Source: Armatimonadota bacterium (GTDB taxonomy: Bacteria; Armatimonadota; Zipacnadia; Zipacnadales; JABUFB01). From it: a DNA stretch of 64,000 nucleotides. The stretch's first letter is position 1. The number at the start of each line of letters is the position of its first letter. A program made the translations under genes and the position numbers. Location of the stretch: positions 124,001 to 188,000 of the forward strand of contig JABUFB010000006.1 of the NCBI GenBank assembly GCA_013314775.1, in the 5' to 3' direction. The notes beneath the pieces are model-generated. The model was not told the origin of the DNA and made no database searches. It saw only the letters and a list, made by a program, of their open reading frames with translations. This document shows positions 1 to 6,283 of this stretch, in pieces.

Positions 1-507
1 GAAATGCCTGCTGTGAACAGCCGGCGTTCCTGACAGACGCAGACACTGGTTGCAGAATCCGCTGAGCAGATACATGAGGGGCCGGGTGAGCACCGTGGTC
101 ATCTGCACCGCCGGGGCCACCCTGGGCGCGACGCGCTCGGCCATGAGCGCACCCCAGGTCTTCGGGGTGATCTCGCAGAACACGAGGATGAAGGCGATCA
201 TGCCCAACTGCCACATCTCCGTCGTCAAGTGGGTCTCATCGCCGAGTTGTCTGTGGAGGATCACCGTCATCAGCGTGGAGATGACGATGATAGTCAGGTT
301 GATCCCTACGATGACTGCGCTCAGGTAATCATTGGTCGTCCTCATCTGCTGGATGAGGAGCGCCCGCCGATCTCCTTTCTCAGCCAGGCGGCGGAGGGCG
401 ATGTCACTCACGGAGACGAGGGCGGCTTCCGACAACGACAGCAGGAAGTTGGCCCCAAGCGCGAGGACGATCACCGCGCCGCCGATGATACTCAGGGGGT
501 CATCCAA
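1..507 (-). CDS. CNNM/HlyC-CorC-like membrane protein, N-terminal part (runs off window)
   Basis: This is the N-terminal 169 residues of a gene that continues past the left edge of the window. The best start is TTG at 507-505, because an in-frame stop lies just upstream and a purine-rich GGGTGGGATGA precedes it. The reading frame begins DDPLSIIGGAVIVLALG and has three hydrophobic segments (about residues 5-23, 58-80 and 95-115) with the motif FCEITPK near the third. This is the pattern of the CNNM (DUF21) transmembrane domain, in which GEIxPK is usual. CBS and CorC_HlyC domains would be expected in the missing part. It follows another CNNM protein on the same strand with a 30-bp gap, so the two paralogues are probably co-transcribed. 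The family includes Mg/Co efflux and 'hemolysin-like' proteins; the substrate cannot be read from sequence. Confidence 0.75.
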   Translation of the reverse strand, partial: MDDPLSIIGGAVIVLALGANFLLSLSEAALVSVSDIALRRLAEKGDRRALLIQQMRTTNDYLSAVIVGINLTIIVISTLMTVILHRQLGDETHLTTEMWQLGMIAFILVFCEITPKTWGALMAERVAPRVAPAVQMTTVLTRPLMYLLSGFCNQCLRLSGTPAVHSRHF

Positions 508-537
508 AAATCATCCCACCCATTGAGGCGCCGGACA

Positions 538-1839
538 TCAGCAACATGCATCCCCGTTCTCAGACCGCGGGCGCTCAATGACCCGGATGCGCTTGATGCG
601 CGTGCCCTCGGTCTCCTCGATGACCAGCGTCAAACCGTCATAATCAACGGACTCTTCCACCACCGGCAGGTGACCGGCGATATCCATCACAAGTCCGCCC
701 AGGCTCTCATACTGTTCTGTCGGCAATTCAGCGCCTGTGAGGTTATTCTCAAGTTCATGAAGGCTGACCCGGGCGTCGCACAGGAACTCCCCCGGACCCA
801 CCGGGATGATCTCCGGCTCTTCCTGATCGTCGTACTCGTCCCGGATGTCCCCGACGATTTCCTCCAGCAGATCCTCAACCGTCACAAGCCCGGCGGTCCC
901 GCCGAACTCGTCCCGCGCAATCGCCATCGTGATCCGCTGGGCCTGTAGCCGCTTGAGGAGCTCGTCGGCCGCCAGGGTCTCCGGCACATGGTAAGCCGGC
1001 CGGCTTACGGTCCGCACCGGGTCTCCCAGGCGACCCTCCAGTGCGTAAGGGAGGAGGTCCTTGAGATTGAGAATCCCCACGATGTCATCCGGCGTGGAAC
1101 GGTAGATCGGCAGCCGCGAATGCCGATGTTCGAGACCCAGTTCCAGCGCCTCCTGCAGCGTCTGGTTTTCTTCCACGCAGATCATGTCCGGCCGGGGGAC
1201 CATGATCTGCGCCACCGTGTAGTCACCGAATTCCAGGACACCGCGGAGCATCCGGCGCTCGGTGGCCTCAATCGAGCCCTGTTCCTCGCCCTGCTCGATC
1301 ATCGCCTTCAAATGGTCTTCGGTCACGCTGGGCAAGACCGTCCTTGCATGCACCCCGACCACGCGCAACATCAGCCGTGACAGCAGAGACATCGACAGGA
1401 CCACGGGCATCAGCAGAACGGTGAAGAGAGCCACCGGTACCGAGCCGCGCAGTATCGTCTTCTCGGGGTTATGCGCGCCGTACTGGATAGGGATGACTTC
1501 GCAGAAGACGATTACCACCACCGCCATGACTATCGCTGCGACCACCGGGCCGTACGTGGGGTCGATCCGTATGGCGTACATGACCGCAAGGCGCTCAGCG
1601 GTGTAGTTTGCGGCGGTGATGACCACCAGAATGGTGGACAGGACGAGGGAGCGATTCTGTTGGAGAAGGCAAAGCAAGCGGGCGGTCCGAAGCCCCTGAT
1701 CCCGCAGGTGACGCGCGCGGGTAGGCCCAACCGCCATGAACCCGACCTCCGCGGCGCTGAAGATCGGAGACAGCATCAGACAAAGGAGAAGTACACCTAG
1801 CTCGCCCTCAGGCGACACAGCAGGTACCCACCGTTTCAA
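538..1839 (-). CDS. CNNM-CBS-CorC_HlyC domain membrane protein (hemolysin/CorC-like)
   Basis: A 433-residue inner-membrane protein with the full three-part architecture. A CNNM/DUF21 domain spans about residues 15-170, with an AAEVGFMA start and FCEVIPIQYGAHNPE, the counterpart of GEIxPKxxAxxxPE. A CBS pair spans about 205-330 (IMVPRPDM, HSRLPIY, GILNLKDLL). A CorC_HlyC domain closes the protein at about 345-425. In characterised relatives such domains bind nucleotide (CBS) and act in divalent-cation efflux. The usual lysine of the PK motif is isoleucine here. The TTG start sits about 20 bp downstream of a good -10 box, leaving a very short leader. It is the first gene of a pair with a truncated paralogue downstream. 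Confidence 0.85.
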   Translation of the reverse strand: MKRWVPAVSPEGELGVLLLCLMLSPIFSAAEVGFMAVGPTRARHLRDQGLRTARLLCLLQQNRSLVLSTILVVITAANYTAERLAVMYAIRIDPTYGPVVAAIVMAVVVIVFCEVIPIQYGAHNPEKTILRGSVPVALFTVLLMPVVLSMSLLSRLMLRVVGVHARTVLPSVTEDHLKAMIEQGEEQGSIEATERRMLRGVLEFGDYTVAQIMVPRPDMICVEENQTLQEALELGLEHRHSRLPIYRSTPDDIVGILNLKDLLPYALEGRLGDPVRTVSRPAYHVPETLAADELLKRLQAQRITMAIARDEFGGTAGLVTVEDLLEEIVGDIRDEYDDQEEPEIIPVGPGEFLCDARVSLHELENNLTGAELPTEQYESLGGLVMDIAGHLPVVEESVDYDGLTLVIEETEGTRIKRIRVIERPRSENGDACC

Positions 1840-1858
1840 CGTGCCATCCGTCGATTGG

Positions 1859-1888
1859 AGTATAACATAGGCGGCAGAGACGAAGCAA
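1859..1888 (-). promoter_or_regulatory. Sigma-70-like promoter for the CNNM gene pair
   Basis: Read on the minus strand, TTGCTT (1888-1883) and TATACT (1864-1859) are separated by 18 bp. The -10 box lies 20 bp before the TTG start at 1839, so the 5' leader would be only about 12 nt. Confidence 0.45.
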
Positions 1889-2138
1889 CAGACCGGGCGC
1901 CTGGTGCCAATGGTGCCCCGAGCGCGGCATGAAGCATCATCCTATCCACCCAACAAAGCCCGAACCGCGCGGCTTCAGGCAGGACCGGCGCTGCGCAATA
2001 CGGCTGCGAGCAGTTATTGTGCCCATTCCAAGAAGGTCTATGGGGCCCGGAATTGGAATATACGTCTGTCACGGTCGGGTTGCCGCCGAGGGCGGGTATC
2101 ACATTGGGCCCCCTGGGCCACAGAGAGAAGGTGGCTGC
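1889..2138. other. Intergenic stretch upstream of the split pseudopilin gene
   Basis: This is a spacer between the divergent CNNM promoter and the pseudopilin start at 2139. A good ribosome binding site (AGAAGGTGG) lies at its right end. I saw no convincing gene, hairpin or repeat inside it. Confidence 0.4.
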
Positions 2139-2192
2139 ATGCGCAAAGGCTTCACCCTTATCGAGTTGCTCGTCGTCATTGCGATCATCTAA
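2139..2192 (+). pseudogene. Pseudopilin gene, 5' fragment, interrupted by an insertion sequence
   Basis: ATG at 2139, preceded by AGAAGGTGG, begins [17 protein letters not shown], the class III (type II secretion/type IV pilin) prepilin leader and hydrophobic helix. The frame then hits TAA supplied by the end of an insertion sequence, so only 17 residues remain. The rest of the gene resumes in the same frame at 4002. Joining the flanks restores [18 protein letters not shown], so the gene was intact before the insertion. Such H-x9-DG/DUF1559-like pseudopilins are numerous in this group. Confidence 0.85.
2183..2189 (+). repeat. Target-site duplication, left copy (GATCATC or ATCAT)
   Basis: GATCATC at 2183-2189 is repeated at 4001-4007. 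If the element is taken to begin CTAATCGC, the duplication is ATCAT (2184-2188 and 4002-4006). If it begins TAATCGC, it is the 7-bp GATCATC. Sequence alone cannot separate the two. Confidence 0.8.
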
Positions 2193-2200
2193 TCGCTGAA
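2189..2200 (+). repeat. IS left terminal inverted repeat
   Basis: CTAATCGCTGAA is the exact reverse complement of the 12 bases at the right end. Identity beyond these 12 bp is patchy. Confidence 0.85.
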
Positions 2201-2249
2201 AAAGTTGGGAGGTCTTGCGTGTTCATAGGGGAATCGTGGGTGTGAGGTG

Positions 2250-3853
2250 ATGGCGTTGCAGCACAAAGACCTTCCCCGCACCCCTTCGCTGTATGACGAC
2301 GTGATAGGGCTTCATACGTTCCTGCGGACCATCCGTTACGTCGGATCAATGCCGTTGTGGATTTTTCTTTCGTTCATGATCTTGTGGCGGACCTGTATCA
2401 CGAAGATAATGGTCGTCCGGCCTACAACCCCGAAGTTCTCCTGCGCCTCATCTTTCTTCAATTGCAGTACAAGCTGTCGGACCGCGCGGTGATCGATCGA
2501 GCCCAGACGGACCATGCGTTCCGTTTGTTTTTGGGTTTGGATTGGGACGACGAATTGCCGCATCCTACCAGTCTCACGAAGTTTCGCCAGCGACTTGGGG
2601 AAGAGCGGTTCAAGGCGGTGTTCCACGGTTTTTTGCGCCAGGCTTTGGAGCGCAAGTTGGTGAGCAATAAGCGTTTGCTGATCGACAGCTTCAACGTGCA
2701 GGCGGACATCGCCGTGCCGGGTTTTCGCACTTTGCTGGACCGGATCATCAGCCGCGCTTTGAGGTCTTTGGAAGCCAGCGGCATGGATGTAACGGCGCTG
2801 CGTGAAGGGCATGCATCTTTGCGGGAAGACAAGTCGTACCAGTTGGGGACGGAGTTTCGCAAGCAACTGCTGGAAGAATGGCTGGCTTTAGCGGAGTTGG
2901 TTGCGGAAGCTTTGGAAGAGTTGGAGCGCCCAACGGTGGCGCAAGCGGAGGCTTTGGAACTGCTCAATGATGCGCTTGAGCGGTGGGAGAATCACGGCAA
3001 GCGGAACGTGAAGAAGGACGACTTGCTCAGCGATGTGGACCCGGATGCGCGGTGGGGTCGCAAGAAGCGGGGGAAACAGGTTCAGGCGGGCTATAGCGAG
3101 CAATTGGCGGTGGATGCCGAGTATGGGATTGTGACCCATGTCGAAGTGGTTCCGGGCAATACGGATGACAGTGAGATGTTGGTGGCGGTGGTGGAAGGGC
3201 ACCAGGAGAGTGTGGGCGACGCGCCGCGTGAAGTGGTTGCGGATAGCAAGTACCAAAGCGGTGAGAATCGGGCGTATCTGCAGGATCGAGGGATCGAAGA
3301 TCACATCGCCGCTCCGACGCCAAAGGGGAGCAAGCAGGGGAAGTTCTCGGTGTCGGATTTCGCCGTGGAGTTCGACAGTGAAGGGGTGCCGACCGTTGCG
3401 CTGTGTCCCGCGGGACAGATATCCGAATGTCCTCGCTGGCGCAAGGCGACCCATGCGTGGGTATTTCAGTTCACCAAGGCGCAATGCGAAGGCTGCCCCT
3501 TGCGCGAGCGTTGCAGTAAGCAGAAGCGGGGTCGGCAATTGTCGGTGGATCGGCATTATCCGTTGACCGAAAAAGCGCGAGTGCAACAAGCCGGGGCCGC
3601 GGGTGAGGAAGCACAGATTGCGCGCCTGGGCATCGAGCGTCAGTTCGCGTACCAGCAACGCCAAGGCGGGCGCCGCACGCGGTATCGAGGACTGACGAAG
3701 AATCGGATGTGGGGTTGGGCGTGGGGGATGTACCTGAACATCACTCGGATGGCGAAGCTACTGTGGCAACCGGTGGTGTCGGCAGCGGTCTGGGAGGGCA
3801 GTGACAAGGAAAGAACCGCCAGATACCCAGGCGGGAGTGTGGCTGTTTGCTAA
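2250..3853 (+). pseudogene. IS1182-like transposase, N-terminus separated by a -1 frame offset
   Basis: The main frame (GTG at 2357 to 3853, 498 residues) encodes the DUF772-like N-terminal domain (NGRPAYNPEVLLRLI), the first catalytic Asp region (LLIDSF), the second (VVADSKYQSGEN), a cysteine cluster (CEGCPLRERC) and the catalytic Glu (GIERQF). Conserved N-terminal family sequence lies upstream of the GTG in two frames. ATG at 2250 reads MALQHKDLPRTPSLYDDVIG. One base back, from about 2309, the frame reads ASYVPADHPLRRINAVVDFSF, which runs on into the main protein. A -1 shift at GGG (2307-2309) would restore a full-length protein. This is either a one-base deletion, a sequencing error or frameshifting. 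The GTG-started form would lack the PADHPLRRI segment. Confidence 0.75.
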
Positions 3854-3989
3854 AAAGCGGGGGAAAAGGGATGTAACCGCAACAGAATGGCCTTCAGAGC
3901 GCCTGTAAACGGCTCACGTTGAGAGAAAAGGGCCCGGGCCTTCAAAAAAGACGGCCAGAGCGACGCGTAACACCCCGCCAATGGGGTTG

Positions 3990-4001
3990 TTCAGCGATTA
4001 G
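3990..4001 (-). repeat. IS right terminal inverted repeat
   Basis: TTCAGCGATTAG mirrors the left end exactly over 12 bp. It is followed by the right copy of the target duplication (GATCATC from 4001, or ATCAT from 4002). Confidence 0.85.
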
Positions 4002-4616
4002 ATCATCGCCATTCTGGCGGCGATCCTGTTCCCCGTCTTCGCCAGGGCGCGGGAGAAAGCGCGTCAGGCCTCGTGTCTGAGCAATGTCAAGCAGCTGATG
4101 CTCGCCGTGAACATGTACCAGTCGGACTACGACGGCTTCTTTCCTTACTCGACGAACTACGCCCCCTGGGGTACCTGGTACACCTACTTCCTGGCGCCGT
4201 ACATCAAGAATGACCAGATGATCCGCTGCCCATCGAACCCCACCTGGCCAACCGGCTACGCCTACAATATCCAGTTCGGGTACTTCCCCGGCCGGCAGAT
4301 CAGCCCGCCGCGAACCGGAGCCATGTACGATGGCGTGCACGAAGCCAAGGTCAGTAGCCCCGCGGAACGCATTGTGATCTGCGACGGAACCCTCGGCTAT
4401 TACTGGATGCGCAATGTTCTGGCGTACACCGACTCGCAGGCGGTCGGCCTGTGCTGGCGGTTCTTCCCGCAGACCACCCGGGCCACCATGGAGAGCATGT
4501 ACAACTGGCCCGACGCGGGCCTTCATAACGGCGGCATCAACTGCGGCTTCGCCGACGGTCACGCAAAGTGGATGGGCCTGAGCCAGGTGCTCGAGCCCAC
4601 CCTCTGGTTCCCGTAG
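4002..4616 (+). pseudogene. Pseudopilin gene, 3' fragment
   Basis: Continues the interrupted pseudopilin: [25 protein letters not shown], then SNVKQLMLAVNMYQSDYD, and near the end NGGINCGFADGHAKWMG. This is the H-x-DG type C-terminal signature of these pseudopilins (fold exported by type II secretion or type IV pilus machinery). Together with the 5' fragment it would make about 220 residues. The fragment has no start codon of its own near the junction. An internal ATG at 4098 would remove the helix, so it is unlikely to be functional. The frame is otherwise intact, which suggests a recent insertion. Confidence 0.8.
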
Positions 4617-4640
4617 GCGTCGCCGTCCACCCGGATCTGC

Positions 4641-4680
4641 ACGGCCGGAGGAGCCTTCTGCGCCCGGCTCCTCCGGCCGT
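4641..4680 (+). terminator. Perfect 15-bp hairpin after the pseudopilin gene
   Basis: ACGGCCGGAGGAGCC at 4641-4655 pairs perfectly with 4666-4680 across a 10-nt loop. It starts 25 bp after the stop codon. No T-run follows, so it is terminator-like rather than a textbook intrinsic terminator. Confidence 0.6.
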
Positions 4681-4713
4681 CATGTCTCTCCCCTTCCGCG
4701 GTCCCGCCTCGCG

Positions 4714-4742
4714 TTGACTTGCCCCATGCCCTGTGCTAAACT
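4714..4742 (+). promoter_or_regulatory. Sigma-70-like promoter for the repeat-protein gene
   Basis: TTGACT (4714-4719) and TAAACT (4737-4742) are 17 bp apart. The next start codon is at 4858, leaving a leader of roughly 110 nt that contains a terminator-like hairpin. Confidence 0.55.
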
Positions 4743-4793
4743 CTCAGCTGTCTGACTGGAAACGGACGCGGAGATTGCGGAATCCGTGCACGT

Positions 4794-4822
4794 CCTGCCC
4801 CTTGCGAGGCAGGCTTTTCTTT
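4794..4822 (+). terminator. Terminator-like hairpin with T-tract inside the leader (possible attenuator)
   Basis: CCTGCC (4794-4799) pairs with GGCAGG (4808-4813) and is followed by CTTTTCTTT. It lies between a promoter and the gene start at 4858, and GC-rich hairpins around CCGG pairs follow. Placement inside a leader suggests conditional termination. I cannot identify a known riboswitch or leader peptide. Confidence 0.4.
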
Positions 4823-4857
4823 CAGGGGACCCGGAAGTCCGGGCCCGGACGCGAGAC

Positions 4858-5721
4858 ATGGCCAGGATCAAGTGGACCCGGGACCGCATCGTCCTCGAAA
4901 TCCGCAGGCTCCACGCGCGGGGCGAGCGACTGACATCCCGCAGAATGGCAGCAATCGGGCTGGGCGGGATGGTGACCACCGCCTACAAGCTCTTCGGTTC
5001 CTGGAGCGCAGCGATTCAGGCCGCGGGGGTGCCGGCGCCGGTGTCCGAGCCACACCGGTGGACGCTGGAGAGAATCACCACCGAAATCCTCCGGCTGGCG
5101 CGAGAGGGAAGGCCCCTTTCCTACGCCCAGGTGCGCAAGACACACCGCGCTCTCGTGGACGCAGCCTACCGTAACCCGGCGCTGGGCAACTGGGAGCGGG
5201 CGCTCCAGGCCGCCGGGCTCGATCCCGATCGGCACCAGCAGCGCAACAAGCGAACCCGCCAGAGTATCATCAACGAGATTCGCGAGATCGCGGGACGGGG
5301 TGAGCCCCTGTCTTTCGCACATGTTCGCGCGCAGTATCCCAGGCTCGCGTCCGCGGCGGTGAGTGAGAGCCAGTTCGGCTCCTGGGCCGCCGCCGTTGAG
5401 GCCGCCGGGTTTGACTACGAGGAGCACCGGCAGAGGCGACGTTGGACACGGGAGCGCATCCTCGCTACCATCAAACGCCTTCACGCCTCCGGCCAGCCGC
5501 TCAACTCCGCGTGGCTGAGCAGGAACGGGTACGGTGCGCTTGTGGTTGCAGCCCGGCGACCCGGGATGTTCGGAAGCTGGCCCGACGCCGTGGAGTGCGC
5601 CGGTATCGACTATGAGCAGGCGCGCAGGGCCGGCCTCCAGGCTTCGCGCAGTCTCAACGCTGGGGCTGTCGAGCCGGATCAGACCGGCGGTCGTTGTGGG
5701 AACGATCGCGGCGGAAACTGA
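4858..5721 (+). CDS. Four-repeat DNA-binding protein (homing-endonuclease-associated repeats)
   Basis: A 287-residue protein made almost entirely of four tandem repeats of about 60-65 residues. Each repeat runs W/R-T-R-x-x-I...EI..L...G.PL...... AA.....FGSW..A(V/L)(E/Q)AAG. This is the pattern of the HNH/homing endonuclease associated repeat, a small helical DNA-binding unit. No HNH, GIY or other nuclease motif is visible, so it is probably a DNA-binding protein or regulator rather than an endonuclease. ATG at 4858 is chosen because it begins right at the first repeat and lies after the leader hairpin; an ATG at 4786 would translate through that hairpin. The BFN gene starts 20 bp after its stop, so the two are likely co-transcribed. 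Confidence 0.75.
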   Translation: MARIKWTRDRIVLEIRRLHARGERLTSRRMAAIGLGGMVTTAYKLFGSWSAAIQAAGVPAPVSEPHRWTLERITTEILRLAREGRPLSYAQVRKTHRALVDAAYRNPALGNWERALQAAGLDPDRHQQRNKRTRQSIINEIREIAGRGEPLSFAHVRAQYPRLASAAVSESQFGSWAAAVEAAGFDYEEHRQRRRWTRERILATIKRLHASGQPLNSAWLSRNGYGALVVAARRPGMFGSWPDAVECAGIDYEQARRAGLQASRSLNAGAVEPDQTGGRCGNDRGGN

Positions 5722-5740
5722 CGCGCAGGGGTTGAGATCC

Positions 5741-6283
5741 ATGGTTGAGATGCACGTGCATCGTGTGCTGATGAACCCGCAGGGGCAGGCCTTCGTGCTG
5801 CTGGAGGACCCCACTGGAGACCGGCTCCTGCCCATCTGGATCGGCCAGTTCGAGGCAACAGCGATCGCTTGGAAGCTTGAGGAGCAGGTTTTCGAGCGCC
5901 CCCTCACTCACGACCTGTTTATCAACGCACTGGCTGCCGTAGGGTACGAGATCGTGCGCGTTGATGTGACAAAACTGGAAAACCGAATCTTCTACGCGCT
6001 TCTGACGCTCTCTGACGGCAAGAGGGAAGTCCAGGTGGACAGCCGGCCCAGTGACGCCCTGGCTCTCGCGGTCCGGGCGCACGCGGACATATACGTGGCC
6101 GAGCAGGTGCTGGATGAAGCGCAGATCTTGCGCCACGAGATTGACGAGAAGGCCGAAGTCGAGAAATTCCGCGAGCTTATTGAGTTAGGGTTGTCCAGGG
6201 ACCTTGAGGGGGCCGAAGAGGACCTGGGCGATGCTGATGAAGACGCAGAACCCGGCCAGGCAGACATGGAGGACGATCAGTGA
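5741..6283 (+). CDS. Bifunctional nuclease (BFN/DUF151) domain protein
   Basis: A 180-residue protein with a BFN domain over about residues 1-135: VLLEDPTGDRLLPIWIG, then PLTHDLF, and SRPSDALALAVR, the family's typical SRPSDAIALA motif. The C-terminus is acidic and low-complexity (EEDLGDADEDAEPG). Some characterised members have nuclease activity or act in stress gene regulation; most bacterial ones are uncharacterised. ATG at 5741 starts directly at the domain. The stop overlaps the GTG of the next gene by 4 bp, so translation is probably coupled to the UPF0182 protein. Confidence 0.88.
   Translation: MVEMHVHRVLMNPQGQAFVLLEDPTGDRLLPIWIGQFEATAIAWKLEEQVFERPLTHDLFINALAAVGYEIVRVDVTKLENRIFYALLTLSDGKREVQVDSRPSDALALAVRAHADIYVAEQVLDEAQILRHEIDEKAEVEKFRELIELGLSRDLEGAEEDLGDADEDAEPGQADMEDDQ

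Larger units (their letters stand above)
2189..4001 (+). mobile_element. IS1182-like insertion sequence, about 1.8 kb
   Basis: The element is bounded by inverted repeats: CTAATCGCTGAA at 2189-2200 and TTCAGCGATTAG at 3990-4001. It is flanked by a 5- or 7-bp target duplication and carries one DDE transposase gene. It has landed inside a pseudopilin gene and splits it in frame. The transposase domain layout (DUF772-like N-terminus, a CPLRERC zinc-ribbon-like segment, then a GIERQF glutamate block) matches the IS1182 family. The single-gene layout also fits. Its base composition is slightly lower in GC than the surroundings. Confidence 0.9.
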
